Part shown: positions 46,447 through 56,765 of the stretch, piece by piece | How positions within the stretch are numbered: the stretch's first letter is position 1 | Layout: every line of letters begins with the position of its first letter | DNA from: an uncultured Paracoccus sp. | GTDB lineage: Bacteria; Pseudomonadota; Alphaproteobacteria; Rhodobacterales; Rhodobacteraceae | DNA: 64,000 bases | Assembly: GCF_947496875.1 (NCBI RefSeq) | Contig: NZ_CANMEH010000002.1 | Coordinates: forward strand, 124,001-188,000 | Direction: 5' to 3' | Program-made: the position numbers and the translations under genes | Notes under the pieces: model-generated | Databases searched by the model: none | Told to the model about the DNA's origin: nothing | What the model saw: the letters and a program-made list of their open reading frames with translations, nothing else

Positions 46447-46785
46447 ATGGCGTATCTGATCCTGAAGGCTGCGATCTCGGGGGTCCTTGTCGCGCTCGCA
46501 TCCGAGGTGGCGCGGCGACACGCCGGGCTGGGGGCGCTGATCGCATCGCTGCCGCTGGTGTCGGTGCTTGGCATGATCTGGCTGTGGCGCGACACGCATG
46601 ACGCGGCGCGGCTGGCCGATCACGCGCAGGCCACGCTGTGGTATGTCGCGCCGTCCTTGCCGATGTTCCTGTTGATCCCGATGCTGCTGCGGAATGGCGC
46701 CGGATTCTGGGTCAGTCTGGGGGCGGGCTGCGTCCTGACGGTGGCGCTCTACCTGCTGGCCATGCGGATGCGGGGCGCCCTCTAG
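46447..46785 (+). CDS. DUF3147 family membrane protein
   Basis: [50 protein letters not shown]. Confidence 0.88.
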   Translation: MAYLILKAAISGVLVALASEVARRHAGLGALIASLPLVSVLGMIWLWRDTHDAARLADHAQATLWYVAPSLPMFLLIPMLLRNGAGFWVSLGAGCVLTVALYLLAMRMRGAL

Positions 46786-47450
46786 AACGGGCGCACCACG
46801 TTGCCCGACCAGAAGTACGCGCCCATTCCCACCGTGAACAGCACGTTCCCCGCGATCGCGTGCAGCACCCAGGCAGCCGGAAAGCCGCGCTTCAGATAGA
46901 CGTCGGCAAAGATCCAGCCGCCGACAAAGGTCATCACCGCGACGACCGACGACCAGTACATCAGATGCGCCAGCGCAAAGATGCCGGCGTTGGTCAGGCG
47001 TGCCGCGCGCATGCTGGGAAACAGCGGCGCGTAGCGATGAAAGAACAGCACGCGGAAGATCAGTTCCTGCGGCAGGGCCGAAAAGAACGGGTAAAGCAGC
47101 CACAGCAGCGGCAGGAATCGCAGCCGCTGAGGTGAGAAGTCGGGGACGAAGCCCGGATGGGTGACGATCATGACCAGCCATCCCGTGGCGCCGACCAGGA
47201 CCGCGAATGCCAGGGTGCGGCCCCACCGCACCCTGGCCCAGCCGGTGACCAGTTCGGACCACCGGAATTCCCCGGTCCACCAGATCAGCCCCAGCCCCAC
47301 CAGCGTGAACCCGAACAGCGCGGCGAACAGCCGTTCGGGCTCCAGGAACACCGCGATGGCGAGCGGCGCCCCGACGAACAGCGCCAGGAACTCGGTCCAC
47401 AGCGCCGTGCGCGACGGGGCCGTCAGCGCGACAGGTGGCTGTTCAGCCAT
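46782..47450 (-). CDS. CPBP family intramembrane metalloprotease
   Basis: FFSALPQELIFRVLFFHRYAPLFP...NAGIFALAHLMYWSSVVAVMTFVGGWIFADVY; CAAX-protease/CPBP motifs. Confidence 0.9.
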   Translation of the reverse strand: MAEQPPVALTAPSRTALWTEFLALFVGAPLAIAVFLEPERLFAALFGFTLVGLGLIWWTGEFRWSELVTGWARVRWGRTLAFAVLVGATGWLVMIVTHPGFVPDFSPQRLRFLPLLWLLYPFFSALPQELIFRVLFFHRYAPLFPSMRAARLTNAGIFALAHLMYWSSVVAVMTFVGGWIFADVYLKRGFPAAWVLHAIAGNVLFTVGMGAYFWSGNVVRPF

Positions 47451-48220
47451 TGCTGCCACTGGATCGCCGTGCCCGCAAACGCGTTCAGGTCCACATTGCC
47501 ATTGAACCCGGGCGCGGTGCCGGTGCCGGAGTACTGCCAGAACGTCCAGCGCTGTCCCGGGTAGGTGCTGCGCGGGTGATCGGCCACCGAGCGCAGCCAG
47601 AATTCTGCCGGAAGCTGCCTCAGGTCGGCCTCCCTGTAGAAATCCACGGTCGTGTAGACGATCGGCCGCTGGCCGTAATACTGCTGCAGCGCCGACATGA
47701 AGATCCCCACCTCGCGGTGGATCTCGGCGGGGGACGGGCGAAAGCGGCAGGTACGCGAGGTGTGGACCCATTCCAGGTCGACAACCGGCGGCAGCGTGCC
47801 GCGTTCCCGCGGGACATTAGCGATGAACCAAGCCGCCTGTTCCGCGCCCGAGCGGCAGAAGTAATAGAAATGATAGGCGCCGCGCGGCATGCCGACCGCG
47901 CGGGTCTGTTCCCAGTAGCGGCGAAATGCAGGGTCGGCGTGGTCACCCCCTTCGGTGGCCTTGAGGAAGGCAAAGCTGATCCCGGCCTGCCGGGCCCGCG
48001 CCCAGTCGACCTGCCCCTGATAGCGCGACACGTCGACGCCGTGGACCGGCAGGTTGTAGGGATGGCCGCTGGTCCAGACATGCGGCTTTGTATCGCCCAG
48101 CTGCGGGACCGCGCCGCCGATATAGCTGCCCGGCACCGGACCGACGGGGCCGCGGGGCCCGCCACATGCCGCAAGCACTGCCAGCGACAGGACCGCCGCC
48201 ACCTTCAATAGCCTTCTCAC
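47423..48220 (-). CDS. GH25 lysozyme-family lipoprotein
   Basis: Lipobox AVLAAC; VHGVDVSRYQGQVDWARARQAGISFAFLKATEGGDHADPAFRRYWEQTRAVGMPRGAYHFYYF...PPVVDLEW. Alternative start 48265. Confidence 0.92.
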   Translation of the reverse strand: MRRLLKVAAVLSLAVLAACGGPRGPVGPVPGSYIGGAVPQLGDTKPHVWTSGHPYNLPVHGVDVSRYQGQVDWARARQAGISFAFLKATEGGDHADPAFRRYWEQTRAVGMPRGAYHFYYFCRSGAEQAAWFIANVPRERGTLPPVVDLEWVHTSRTCRFRPSPAEIHREVGIFMSALQQYYGQRPIVYTTVDFYREADLRQLPAEFWLRSVADHPRSTYPGQRWTFWQYSGTGTAPGFNGNVDLNAFAGTAIQWQQWLNSHLSR

Positions 48221-48336
48221 GCCTCTATGTCCCTGTCCGCTCGTTTCTTGTTGGGGCTTTGTCACATGGTCGCGACGTGATCATCCAGCCGCCCGTGCGC
48301 GGGAACGATCACGAACGCGTCAGCAACCTGCGGTTG

Positions 48337-48357
48337 TGAACGGGCGACGCCCGTTCA
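48337..48357 (-). terminator. Stem-loop at the 3' end of the FAD-linked oxidase gene
   Basis: TGAACGGGC-GAC-GCCCGTTCA, overlapping the stop codon at 48355. Confidence 0.6.
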
Positions 48358-49734
48358 GTTCATGTCGGGGACCAGCTTGCCCGGATTCAGGATGTTGTTG
48401 GGGTCGAGGGCCTGCTTGATCGCCGCCATCACCTGCCAGCCTTCGCCATGCTGGGCCTGCATCAGACCCCGCTTGCCCAGGCCGATGCCGTGCTCGCCGC
48501 TGATCGTTCCACCGACCGCCATGGCGCGTTCGGCCATCCGGCCGGCGATCGCCTTCGCGGTGGCCAGTTCTGCCTCGCTCTCGGGGTCGATCAGCATCAG
48601 CGTGTGGAAATTGCCGTCGCCGACATGGCCCACGATGTCGCCGATCACCCCCTCGGCCGCCATGTCGGCGGCGGCCGCACTGACCTGCCCCGGCAGTTCC
48701 GTCATCGGCACGCAGATGTCCGTCACCACCCCGGTTGCGCCCGGCCGCAGCTTGAGACTCGCCCAGTACGAGGCGTGCCGTGCCGCCCACAGGCGGTTGC
48801 GATCCTCGAGGCTGGTGGCCCAGGTGAACCCGGTCCCGTGGCATTCATCGGCGAGGGCGCCGAACGCCTCGGCATCGGCCTTGACGGATTCCGGGCTGCC
48901 GTTGAACTCGATCATCAGGTGGGGCGCCAGCGGATAGTCGCTGCCCAGATGCAGGTTCACGGCCTTCATCGCCATCGGGTCCATGAACTCGATCCGGGCC
49001 ATGGGGATGCCCGACTGCATGGTCATCGCCACGCAGTTCACCGCGTCTTCCAGCGTGGGAAAGGCACAGACACCTGCCGCGACTTCCTCGGGCTGGCCAT
49101 GCAGGCGCAGCGTCAGTTCGGTGATCAGGCCCAGCGTGCCTTCCGATCCGACGACCAAGGCGGTCAGGTCATAACCGTTGCTGGATTTCGCCGCCCTTGT
49201 GCCGGTGCGGATCACCCGCCCATCGGCCAGCACCACCTCCAGCGCCAGGACGTTCTGGCGCATGGTGCCGTAACGTACCGCGGTGGTGCCGCTGGCCCGT
49301 GTGGCCGCCATGCCACCCAGTGTGGCATTCGCGCCCGGATCAACCGGGAACATCAGCCCGGTGGTGCGAAGCTCCTGGTTCAGGGCCTCGCGCGTCACGC
49401 CGGGCTGAACGACGGCCAGCATGTCGCCCGGACGGACCTCCAGCACCTTGTCCATGCGGGTCAGGTCCATCGTCAGCCCGCCCCGCACCGCCAGGGCGTG
49501 ACCCTCCAGCGAGGTTCCGGCGCCCCATCCGATCACCGGGACCCGGTGATCGTTGCAAATGCGCAGCACCGCCGACACCTCGGCCGTGGTCAGCGGCCAG
49601 GCGACGGCATCGGGCGGCGGGGCGCGGTGAAAGGTTTCCGATCCCCCATGCTGTTCGCGGTCGCTGTCCAGGGTGGACAGACGATCGCCGAGAACGGCGC
49701 GCAGGTCGGACAGGACATGGTCGGGGATGGGCAA
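48355..49734 (-). CDS. FAD-binding oxidoreductase (D-lactate dehydrogenase/GlcD-like)
   Basis: VPVIGWGAGTSLEGHALAVRGGLTMDLTRMDKVLEVRPGDMLAVVQPGVT...SGEHGIGLGKRGLM. Confidence 0.93.
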   Translation of the reverse strand: MPIPDHVLSDLRAVLGDRLSTLDSDREQHGGSETFHRAPPPDAVAWPLTTAEVSAVLRICNDHRVPVIGWGAGTSLEGHALAVRGGLTMDLTRMDKVLEVRPGDMLAVVQPGVTREALNQELRTTGLMFPVDPGANATLGGMAATRASGTTAVRYGTMRQNVLALEVVLADGRVIRTGTRAAKSSNGYDLTALVVGSEGTLGLITELTLRLHGQPEEVAAGVCAFPTLEDAVNCVAMTMQSGIPMARIEFMDPMAMKAVNLHLGSDYPLAPHLMIEFNGSPESVKADAEAFGALADECHGTGFTWATSLEDRNRLWAARHASYWASLKLRPGATGVVTDICVPMTELPGQVSAAAADMAAEGVIGDIVGHVGDGNFHTLMLIDPESEAELATAKAIAGRMAERAMAVGGTISGEHGIGLGKRGLMQAQHGEGWQVMAAIKQALDPNNILNPGKLVPDMN

Positions 49735-49853
49735 GGCGCTCTCCGCTTCGGACAGGACAGCGCAGCATCGCGCGACATGGGCCGCTGTTCAAGCGGACAA
49801 GCCCGGTCGGACCTGAGCACACGAGACAGATTGACGGGTTCGTCGGCGATGTG

Positions 49854-49873
49854 ATATTCATAGTACAGAATAT
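49854..49873. promoter_or_regulatory. SqrR/BigR-type operator ATATTC-N8-GAATAT
   Basis: ATATTC ATAGTACA GAATAT, 14 nt upstream of the first YeeE/YedE gene start. Confidence 0.6.
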
Positions 49874-49887
49874 GACAGGAGATGCTC

Positions 49888-50442
49888 ATGACCCTCGATT
49901 GGAAAAGCGGAGGCGTCCTGCTGGGCCTCGTGTTCTTCCTGGCCTTCTTGCTCGTGAAACCCATCGGCGTGTCCACCCAGTTCGTGGTCGCCGACGGCGT
50001 GATCTGGGACATGCTGAACCCGTCGCTGGTGGTGACCGGCGCGGATGGCACGGCCTCGTCGGCGGTGACCTATATCGACAAGAACGCCTCGAAGATCGCC
50101 AACCCGCTGAACTACGACTTCATCTTCGTGCTGGTGATGATCCTCGGCGCGGCCGCGTCCACCCTGGCGCGCGGCGGGCTCAGCCGTGAGGAGCGTCGGG
50201 TGCCTGCCCTGTGGGCCGCGAACCACGGCAACGATGCCACCAAGCGGTTCCTCGTGGCGTTCGCATCCGGGTTCATCGTGCTGTTCGGGGCGCGGCTCGC
50301 GGATGGCTGCACCTCGGGCAACATGATGAGCGGCATGGGCCAGACGGCCCTGTCGGGCTACATCTTCACGCTGGGTGCGTTCGCCGCGGCGATCCCGACC
50401 GCGATCGCGCTGTTCCCCCGCGACACCAGCCCCAATACCTGA
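49888..50442 (+). CDS. YeeE/YedE family protein, half-transporter
   Basis: GFIVLFGARLADGCTSGNMMSGMGQTALSGYIFTLGAF; SGNMMSG/GCTSG motif. Confidence 0.9.
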   Translation: MTLDWKSGGVLLGLVFFLAFLLVKPIGVSTQFVVADGVIWDMLNPSLVVTGADGTASSAVTYIDKNASKIANPLNYDFIFVLVMILGAAASTLARGGLSREERRVPALWAANHGNDATKRFLVAFASGFIVLFGARLADGCTSGNMMSGMGQTALSGYIFTLGAFAAAIPTAIALFPRDTSPNT

Positions 50443-50452
50443 GGAGAAACCG

Positions 50453-51043
50453 ATGCAAATCGTTCTTGCAATCATTCTGGGCGCGGCATTCGGCGCAGTG
50501 CTCGACCGCATCGGCGCCACGAATCCCAGCATCCTGAACCGCATGCTGGCGCTGCGCGACCTGCGCCTGGCCAAGGCGATCATGCTGGGGATCGGGGTCT
50601 TCTCGATCCTGACCTTCGCCGGCCAGATGCTCGGCCTCGTTGATGTCGGACACATGTCGGTCAAGGCGGCCAACGCCGGCGTGTTCCTGGGCGGCGTCCT
50701 GCTGGGAATCGGCTGGGCCGTCTCGGGGTACTGCCCCGGCACCGCGGTCTGTGCGGTGGGTGCGGGCCGGCGCGATGCGATCGGCTATGTGTTCGGCGGG
50801 CTGCTGGGCGCGCTGGCATTCACGCTGGTCTACGACGCGGTCACCGCCATGGGCCTGCTGGACGGCATCGCCGGCGGCAAGGTGACGCTGGGTCCGGTGC
50901 CCGGATCGGAATATGGCGGCGTGCTGAACATCCGCGGCGACGTGCTGGGCATCATCATGGGCCTGATCTTCGTCGCGGTGGCGTTCGTGCTGCCGGAACG
51001 GCTGCGCCCTGCCCCCGTCGTGGGTGAACCCGTTCGCGCCTGA
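50453..51043 (+). CDS. YeeE/YedE family protein (DUF6691-like), second half
   Basis: GGVLLGIGWAVSGYCPGTAVCAVGAGRRDAIGYVFGGLLGAL; GYCPGTA motif. Confidence 0.9.
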   Translation: MQIVLAIILGAAFGAVLDRIGATNPSILNRMLALRDLRLAKAIMLGIGVFSILTFAGQMLGLVDVGHMSVKAANAGVFLGGVLLGIGWAVSGYCPGTAVCAVGAGRRDAIGYVFGGLLGALAFTLVYDAVTAMGLLDGIAGGKVTLGPVPGSEYGGVLNIRGDVLGIIMGLIFVAVAFVLPERLRPAPVVGEPVRA

Positions 51044-51064
51044 TCAGAACCGGACTGCTGCAAA

Positions 51065-51090
51065 AGTGCCCCGCCGAGAGGCGGGGCACT
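51065..51090. terminator. Bidirectional terminator between convergent YeeE/YedE and aminopeptidase P genes
   Basis: AGTGCCCCGCC-GAGA-GGCGGGGCACT. Confidence 0.8.
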
Positions 51091-52931
51091 CACGTTTGAA
51101 GCACAGCGTGAAGCGGCGCCGTCGCCCTGTGCAGCCATGCCCGCAGATCAGCTGGCACCAGCGGGTCCAGCCGTTCACGGACCACAGCATGATAGCTGTC
51201 GAGCCAGTCGATTTCAGCCGGGCTCAGCATATTTCGGTCGATCAACCGTCGGTCAAACGGCACAAAGGTCAGCGTCGCGAACCCGAGCATGTCGCGCCCG
51301 TCGGGACTGTCGGCGGGTTGCACGGCGATCAGGTTTTCCAGGCGGATGCCCCATTCCCCCTCACGGTAGTAGCCGGGTTCGTTGGAAAATATCATCCCCG
51401 GTTCCAGCGGAATGTCCGACCGGCGCGAGATCCGGGCCGGGCCTTCGTGCACGCACAGCGCCGCCCCGACGCCGTGGCCGGTGCCGTGATCGAAGTCGAG
51501 ACCGGCGGTCCACAGCGGTGCCCGCGCCACGGCTTCGATGTCGCGCCCCGACAGCCCGCGGGGAAAGCGCAACCGGCTGAGCGCGATCAGCCCCTGCAGA
51601 ACCCGGGTAAAGGGATCCCGCGCGGCGTCCGGCACCGACCCGATCGGCAGCGTGCGGGTGATGTCCGTGGTGCCGTCCGGGTACTGCCCGCCCGAGTCGA
51701 GCAGCAGCAGGTCACCGGGTTGCACGGTGCGGTTCGTGGCCTCGGTCACCCGGTAATGCACGATGGCGCCGTTGGGCCCCGATCCGCAGATCGTGTCAAA
51801 GCTGATGTCGATGCAGCCCGCCTCGCGCCGGAATCCCTCCAGCGTACGGACCACGTCGATTTCCGTGAACGCCCCGGGGGTCTGGCTGTCGAGCCAGGCG
51901 AGAATTCGGACCATCGCGACGGCGTCGCGGAGTTGGGCGGCGCGCATGCCCGAAAGCTCGGCGGCGGTCTTTCGCGCCTTGGGCAGCGCAACGGGATCGG
52001 GCGCCTCGGCGATCGCGATTCCCGCCCCTTCAAGCAGCCGGAAGACCTGCTCGGGTGCGGTCTGCGGGTCCAGCCGGACCGGACCGGTCAGCGACACCAG
52101 CGTATCGGCCAGCCGGTCCGGCGGGGCGATCATCACGTCGGCCCCAAGATGATCGCGCAGATCATCGTGGATTTTGGCCCGATCGACGAACAGCGTGGCG
52201 CGCCCGTCATGTCCCAGAATAGCGAAGGCCTGGACCACCGGATTGCGCGGAATGTCCGAACCGCGGATGTTCAGCAGCCAGGCAATCGAGTCCGGCTGCG
52301 TAAGGACGGTTGCGCGCTGGTCCGCCTCGGCCAGCACCGCGGCGATCTGCGCGCGACGCTGCTGTGCGGTCGCGCCTGCAAGATCATCCGGATGACGTCG
52401 GGCGCGGCCACATGGCGGGGCCGGTCGGTCGGACCAGATGGCATCGACCGGGTTGTCGGTGCCGACCAGAGCGACGCCGGCCTTGTCCAGCCGTTCGCGC
52501 AGCGCACTGATCTCGGCCCGGGTGTGCAGCCACGGATCGAACCCGAGGCGGCCGCCGCCAGGTAAGGCATCGGCCACCCAGTCCGCCGCCGTCGTTTCGG
52601 GCCAGTTCACAGGTACGAACAGGGCGGGATCGGTTTCCGCACGGACCTGGACGCGATAGCGGCCGTCAACGAAGACCGCCGCCCTGTCGGCGGTGACGAC
52701 TGCAAAGCCCGCGCTGCCCGAGAACCCGGTGAGCCAGCGCAGGCGCGCATCGCAGTCGGCGACGTATTCGCCCTGATGCGCGTCAGCCCGCGGCACGATC
52801 ACGGCGTCGAGTCCCTGCGCGGCCATGCGCGCGCGCAGTGCCCCCACCCGTGGGGCCGCAACGGCAGGACTGCTCGGCGCGGAGAAATCCTGAAAGGCCG
52901 TGTCCTCCGGCGATCCGGCGCCGGTCCTCAT
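51090..52931 (-). CDS. pepP: Aminopeptidase P family (M24) Xaa-Pro aminopeptidase
   Basis: LLLLDSGGQYPDGTTDITRTLPIG...GTGHGVGAALCVHEGPARIS...EPGMIFSNEPGYYREGEWGIRLENL. Upstream start 52985 possible. Confidence 0.94.
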   Translation of the reverse strand: MRTGAGSPEDTAFQDFSAPSSPAVAAPRVGALRARMAAQGLDAVIVPRADAHQGEYVADCDARLRWLTGFSGSAGFAVVTADRAAVFVDGRYRVQVRAETDPALFVPVNWPETTAADWVADALPGGGRLGFDPWLHTRAEISALRERLDKAGVALVGTDNPVDAIWSDRPAPPCGRARRHPDDLAGATAQQRRAQIAAVLAEADQRATVLTQPDSIAWLLNIRGSDIPRNPVVQAFAILGHDGRATLFVDRAKIHDDLRDHLGADVMIAPPDRLADTLVSLTGPVRLDPQTAPEQVFRLLEGAGIAIAEAPDPVALPKARKTAAELSGMRAAQLRDAVAMVRILAWLDSQTPGAFTEIDVVRTLEGFRREAGCIDISFDTICGSGPNGAIVHYRVTEATNRTVQPGDLLLLDSGGQYPDGTTDITRTLPIGSVPDAARDPFTRVLQGLIALSRLRFPRGLSGRDIEAVARAPLWTAGLDFDHGTGHGVGAALCVHEGPARISRRSDIPLEPGMIFSNEPGYYREGEWGIRLENLIAVQPADSPDGRDMLGFATLTFVPFDRRLIDRNMLSPAEIDWLDSYHAVVRERLDPLVPADLRAWLHRATAPLHAVLQT

Positions 52932-52977
52932 GCCACCTATCGCAGCTTCGCCCGCCGCCCGAACCATCGGCCCGTCC

Positions 52978-54846
52978 TCAGCCAAAGCGGCGGCCCTGTC
53001 CCGCCATCGCGCGGGCGCGTTTGCGGGGATCGCTTTCGAACAGCGCGGCGAGTTGTTCGGTGATCGCGCCCGCCAGCTGTTCGGCGTCGGTGATGGTCAC
53101 CGCCCGGTTGTAATAGCGGGTCACGTCGTGGCCGATCCCGATGGCGATCAGTTCGACCTGCTTTCGACGTTCGACCATCGCGATGACGTCGCGCAGGTGC
53201 TTTTCAAGATAATTGGCGGGATTCACCGACAGGGTGCTGTCGTCGACCGGGGCGCCGTCGGAGATCACCATCAGGATCTTGCGGGCTTCGGCGCGCCGGA
53301 CCATCCGGCGATGCGCCCATTCCAGCGCCTCGCCGTCGATGTTCTCCTTCAGCAGGCCTTCCTTCATCATCAGCCCGAGGTTCGGACGAACCCGCCGCCA
53401 GGGCGCGTCGGCGCTCTTGTAGATGATGTGGCGCAGATCGTTCAGGCGGCCGGGGCCGGCGGGACGCCCGGCCTTCAGCCAGTCCTCGCGCGACAACCCG
53501 CCCTTCCATGCGCGGGTCGTGAACCCCAGGATCTCGACCTTGACCGAACAGCGTTCCAGCGTGCGCGCCAGCACATCGGCGCAGATTGCGGCGATGCTGA
53601 TCGGGCGCCCCCGCATCGAGCCCGAGTTGTCCAGAAGCAGGGTCACCACCGTGTCGCGGAACTCGGTGTCCTTCTCGACCTTGAAGCTCAGCGGCGTGGT
53701 CGGATTGGCAACGACGCGGGCCAGGCGGCCGGCATCCAGAACCCCCTCTTCCTTGTCGAATTCCCAGCTGCGGTTCTGCTGTGCCTGCAAGCGGCGCTGC
53801 AGCTTGTTGGCAAGCCGGGACACGGCCCCGCGCAGCGGGTCCAGCTGCTTGTCCAGATAGGCGCGCAGGCGTTCCAGTTCGGCCGGCTCGGCCAGATCCT
53901 CGGCCCTGATCTCCTCGTCATGGGCCTGGGTAAACACGGCATAGTCGGGATTGGCCTCGCTGACCGGGGGCGGCAGGTCCGGGGGCATGTCGCTGTCGGA
54001 CATCTCGGCATCATCGGCCAGCTCGTCCTCGGACTGCTCGTCCATGCTGACCTGGGCCTGACGCTCGTCCTGGGTTCGTTCCTGGCTCTGCTCGGGGCTG
54101 GCTTCGGCGTCGTCGCCCTCATCCTGCTGCTGGGACTGCTCCTGGCCGGAATCATCCTGCTCCTGCTCGGCGTTCTCGTCGGCCTCATCCTCGGGCTCGT
54201 CCGGGTCGTCGCCCAACTGGTCGCCATAGCCGAGATCCGCGATCAGGCGCCGGGACAGCCGCGCAAAGGCGCCCTGGTCGTCCAGCGAATGGGCGGCGGC
54301 ATCCAGCGTGTCGCCGCCCTGCTGTTCGACGAACGGTCGCCACAGATCGGCCACGTGCTGTGCTGCCTGGGGCAGCGGTCGCCCGGTTGCCGCCTGCCGG
54401 ACCAGATAGCCGGCCGCCACCGCCAGCGGCACGTCGGACGCCTGTCGCACTTGGCCGTAGCCCTTGCGCTCTGCCTCGGCGCCCATGCGGGCGTCGATGT
54501 TGGACAGGGCACCCGGCATGTCGCGCGCCCCCAGCGCCTCGCACCGCGCCGTCTCCATCGCCTCGTACAATTCGCGCGCGACCGGGCCCGAGGGGGTGTA
54601 GCGGGCGTGGGTCGCCGCGTCGTGGTGGCGGATCTTCATCGCCATGGCATCGGCGGCGCCGCGCGCCATCAGCACTTCGTCCCGGCTCATCCGCCGGCTG
54701 ACCTGCGGCAGCCGCATCGTGTCGCCGGAAAAGCCCGACGGATCGGCCGTGAAGGTCACGTTCAGTTCGTGCTCCTCGGCGAGCGCGCGCGTCGCCTCGG
54801 TCAGCGCCTTCTTGAACGGATCGGCGGGGTTGTCGGTCTTTTTCAT
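52978..54846 (-). CDS. cobT: Cobaltochelatase subunit CobT
   Basis: [32 protein letters not shown]..., acidic Q/E/D-rich linker, VWA domain [31 protein letters not shown]. Confidence 0.96.
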   Translation of the reverse strand: MKKTDNPADPFKKALTEATRALAEEHELNVTFTADPSGFSGDTMRLPQVSRRMSRDEVLMARGAADAMAMKIRHHDAATHARYTPSGPVARELYEAMETARCEALGARDMPGALSNIDARMGAEAERKGYGQVRQASDVPLAVAAGYLVRQAATGRPLPQAAQHVADLWRPFVEQQGGDTLDAAAHSLDDQGAFARLSRRLIADLGYGDQLGDDPDEPEDEADENAEQEQDDSGQEQSQQQDEGDDAEASPEQSQERTQDERQAQVSMDEQSEDELADDAEMSDSDMPPDLPPPVSEANPDYAVFTQAHDEEIRAEDLAEPAELERLRAYLDKQLDPLRGAVSRLANKLQRRLQAQQNRSWEFDKEEGVLDAGRLARVVANPTTPLSFKVEKDTEFRDTVVTLLLDNSGSMRGRPISIAAICADVLARTLERCSVKVEILGFTTRAWKGGLSREDWLKAGRPAGPGRLNDLRHIIYKSADAPWRRVRPNLGLMMKEGLLKENIDGEALEWAHRRMVRRAEARKILMVISDGAPVDDSTLSVNPANYLEKHLRDVIAMVERRKQVELIAIGIGHDVTRYYNRAVTITDAEQLAGAITEQLAALFESDPRKRARAMAGQGRRFG

Positions 54847-55047
54847 GCGGTGCTCGGGCGCGGCTCGGGGATGTCAGGGGCGGCGGTGCGGGCGTTGGTC
54901 CAAGCCCGACAAGCGACAGGACGGCCGCTGGAGATCGCGGCGGCATGAACCCTTGTCCGACATGTCGGGCGCCGTGTCGAGAGGTCGCGGCGGAACCGGT
55001 CGGGCGTCCCGCGACGTTGAGGCAGCAGCACCAAGAAGGAGACGCCG

Positions 55048-55638
55048 ATGACTGCGCATTTCGCTCGCCCGACTCGCCTGCTGGCAGCTGCGTGCCTTGC
55101 ATTCGTGCTACACGGCGGGGCCGCCGCTCTGGCAGAGACGGGGAGCCCCGCGCCCGCGCCGCAGCCAGTGCTGAATGCCGGGCCGGGCTGCGCGAAGGAC
55201 GTCAGGCAGGCCTATAATGACGGCTTTCTGCACGGCGTGGATGCAATTAGGGCGCAGCTGGCGCAGGCAACCGCAACGATGCAGACGCAGGTACAGGCGC
55301 AGGTGAACGCGCAGCTGAAACAGCTGCAACAGCAGTCGGCGGCAGAACTCGACACCCGTATCGCGGCCGCGCAGGAACGGGCGCTGGAGGAGCAGGCAAA
55401 CGCCGGAGCGGGCGCGACGATCCCGAAGGACGCCAGGATGCCGTCACTGACCGGAACGCTGCAAAGCCTGGACGCAGACACGGCGCGGGGCACAGCGGAA
55501 CCCCGCGAGCGCACCGCGTCGCCGGCAAGCGATGGTGGCCCGGCATCCCTGCCGCCCGGCAGCACCCTGACCATCACCGATCCGCAGAACCTGCCCCCGG
55601 ACCTCTATCGGGCGCTGATGGAGTACGCCGCGCAGTGA
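55048..55638 (+). CDS. Secreted coiled-coil protein of unknown function
   Basis: Signal peptide MTAHFARPTRLLAAACLAFVLHGGAAALAE; QAYNDGFLHGVDAIRAQLAQATATMQTQVQAQVNAQLKQLQQQ. Confidence 0.75.
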   Translation: MTAHFARPTRLLAAACLAFVLHGGAAALAETGSPAPAPQPVLNAGPGCAKDVRQAYNDGFLHGVDAIRAQLAQATATMQTQVQAQVNAQLKQLQQQSAAELDTRIAAAQERALEEQANAGAGATIPKDARMPSLTGTLQSLDADTARGTAEPRERTASPASDGGPASLPPGSTLTITDPQNLPPDLYRALMEYAAQ

Positions 55639-55653
55639 CGGAAAAGGCGACCG

Positions 55654-56631
55654 TCAGCCTGCCTTGGCAACGGCGCTTTCCGGCAGTTCCTCATCGAACA
55701 GGCGCTGGTAGAATTCGGCCACCGTTTGCCGTTCCAGTTCGTCGCACTTGTTCAGGAACGTCAGGCGGAACGCATAGCCGATGCTGTCGAAGATCCGGCT
55801 GTTCTGCGCCCAGCTGATGACGGTGCGGGGCGACATGACGGTGGACAGGTCGCCCTGCATGAACGCCGTCCGGGTCAGATCGGCCAGGGTGACCATCTGC
55901 CCGACCATCTTGCGACCCTTGTCGGTGTTCATCTGCGGCACCTTGGCCAGCACGATCGCCGTTTCGGCATCGTGGCTGAGATAGTTCAGCGTGGCGACCA
56001 GCGACCAGCGGTCCATCTGGCCCTGGTTGATCTGCTGGGTGCCGTGATACAGGCCGGTGGTGTCGCCCAGGCCCACGGTGTTGGCGGTGGCGAACAGCCG
56101 GAAATACGGGTTCGGGGTGATGACCTCGTTCTGATCCAGCAGGGTCAGCTTGCCGTCGGCCTCCAGCACGCGCTGGATCACGAACATCACGTCGGCGCGT
56201 CCGGCGTCGTATTCGTCAAAGACGATCGCGGTCGGGTTGCGCAGCGCCCACGGCAGGATTCCCTCGTGGAACACCGTCACCTGCTTGCCGCCGACGAGCT
56301 TGATCGCATCCTTGCCGATCAGGTCGATCCGGCTGACGTGACTGTCCAGGTTCACCCGCACGCAGGGCCAGTTCAGCCGCGCCGCCACTTGCTCGATATG
56401 CGTGGATTTTCCGGTGCCGTGATAGCCCTGGATCATCACCCGGCGATTATAGGCGAAGCCCGCGAGAATGGCCAAGGTCGTGTCGGGATCGAACTTGTAC
56501 GTCGTGTCCAGATCGGGCACCCGATCGGTGCGCTCGGCAAAGCCCTTGACCTTCATGTCGCTGTCCAGGCCGAAGACATCACGAAGGTCGATCTCTTCGG
56601 TGGGTTTCGCGTGTTCGTCCAGATCGGCCAT
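55654..56631 (-). CDS. cobS: Cobaltochelatase subunit CobS (AAA+)
   Basis: [89 protein letters not shown]. Confidence 0.97.
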   Translation of the reverse strand: MADLDEHAKPTEEIDLRDVFGLDSDMKVKGFAERTDRVPDLDTTYKFDPDTTLAILAGFAYNRRVMIQGYHGTGKSTHIEQVAARLNWPCVRVNLDSHVSRIDLIGKDAIKLVGGKQVTVFHEGILPWALRNPTAIVFDEYDAGRADVMFVIQRVLEADGKLTLLDQNEVITPNPYFRLFATANTVGLGDTTGLYHGTQQINQGQMDRWSLVATLNYLSHDAETAIVLAKVPQMNTDKGRKMVGQMVTLADLTRTAFMQGDLSTVMSPRTVISWAQNSRIFDSIGYAFRLTFLNKCDELERQTVAEFYQRLFDEELPESAVAKAG

Positions 56632-56765
56632 CATCCCGTCCTTTCGCCTATCCTCCCGGGTCATGGAGGATAAGCAATCTGCGTGCAAGCTGAGAACCCG
56701 ATGCGGCTCTTGCGCGTTCCGCCAGTCGCGGGACAGTATGACACGAAGATGCACAAGGGGCAGGG

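Noticed and set aside
52900-54948. 682-aa plus-strand ORF with hydrophobic [29 protein letters not shown] stretch
   Set aside because: The hydrophobic run is the complement of CobT's Asp/Glu/Gln-rich linker; not a real membrane protein.
56698-56730. Possible EcfG motif upstream of the DUF808 gene (AGAAC-N17-CGTT)
   Set aside because: The -35 half is AGAAC rather than GGAAC; too weak to claim.
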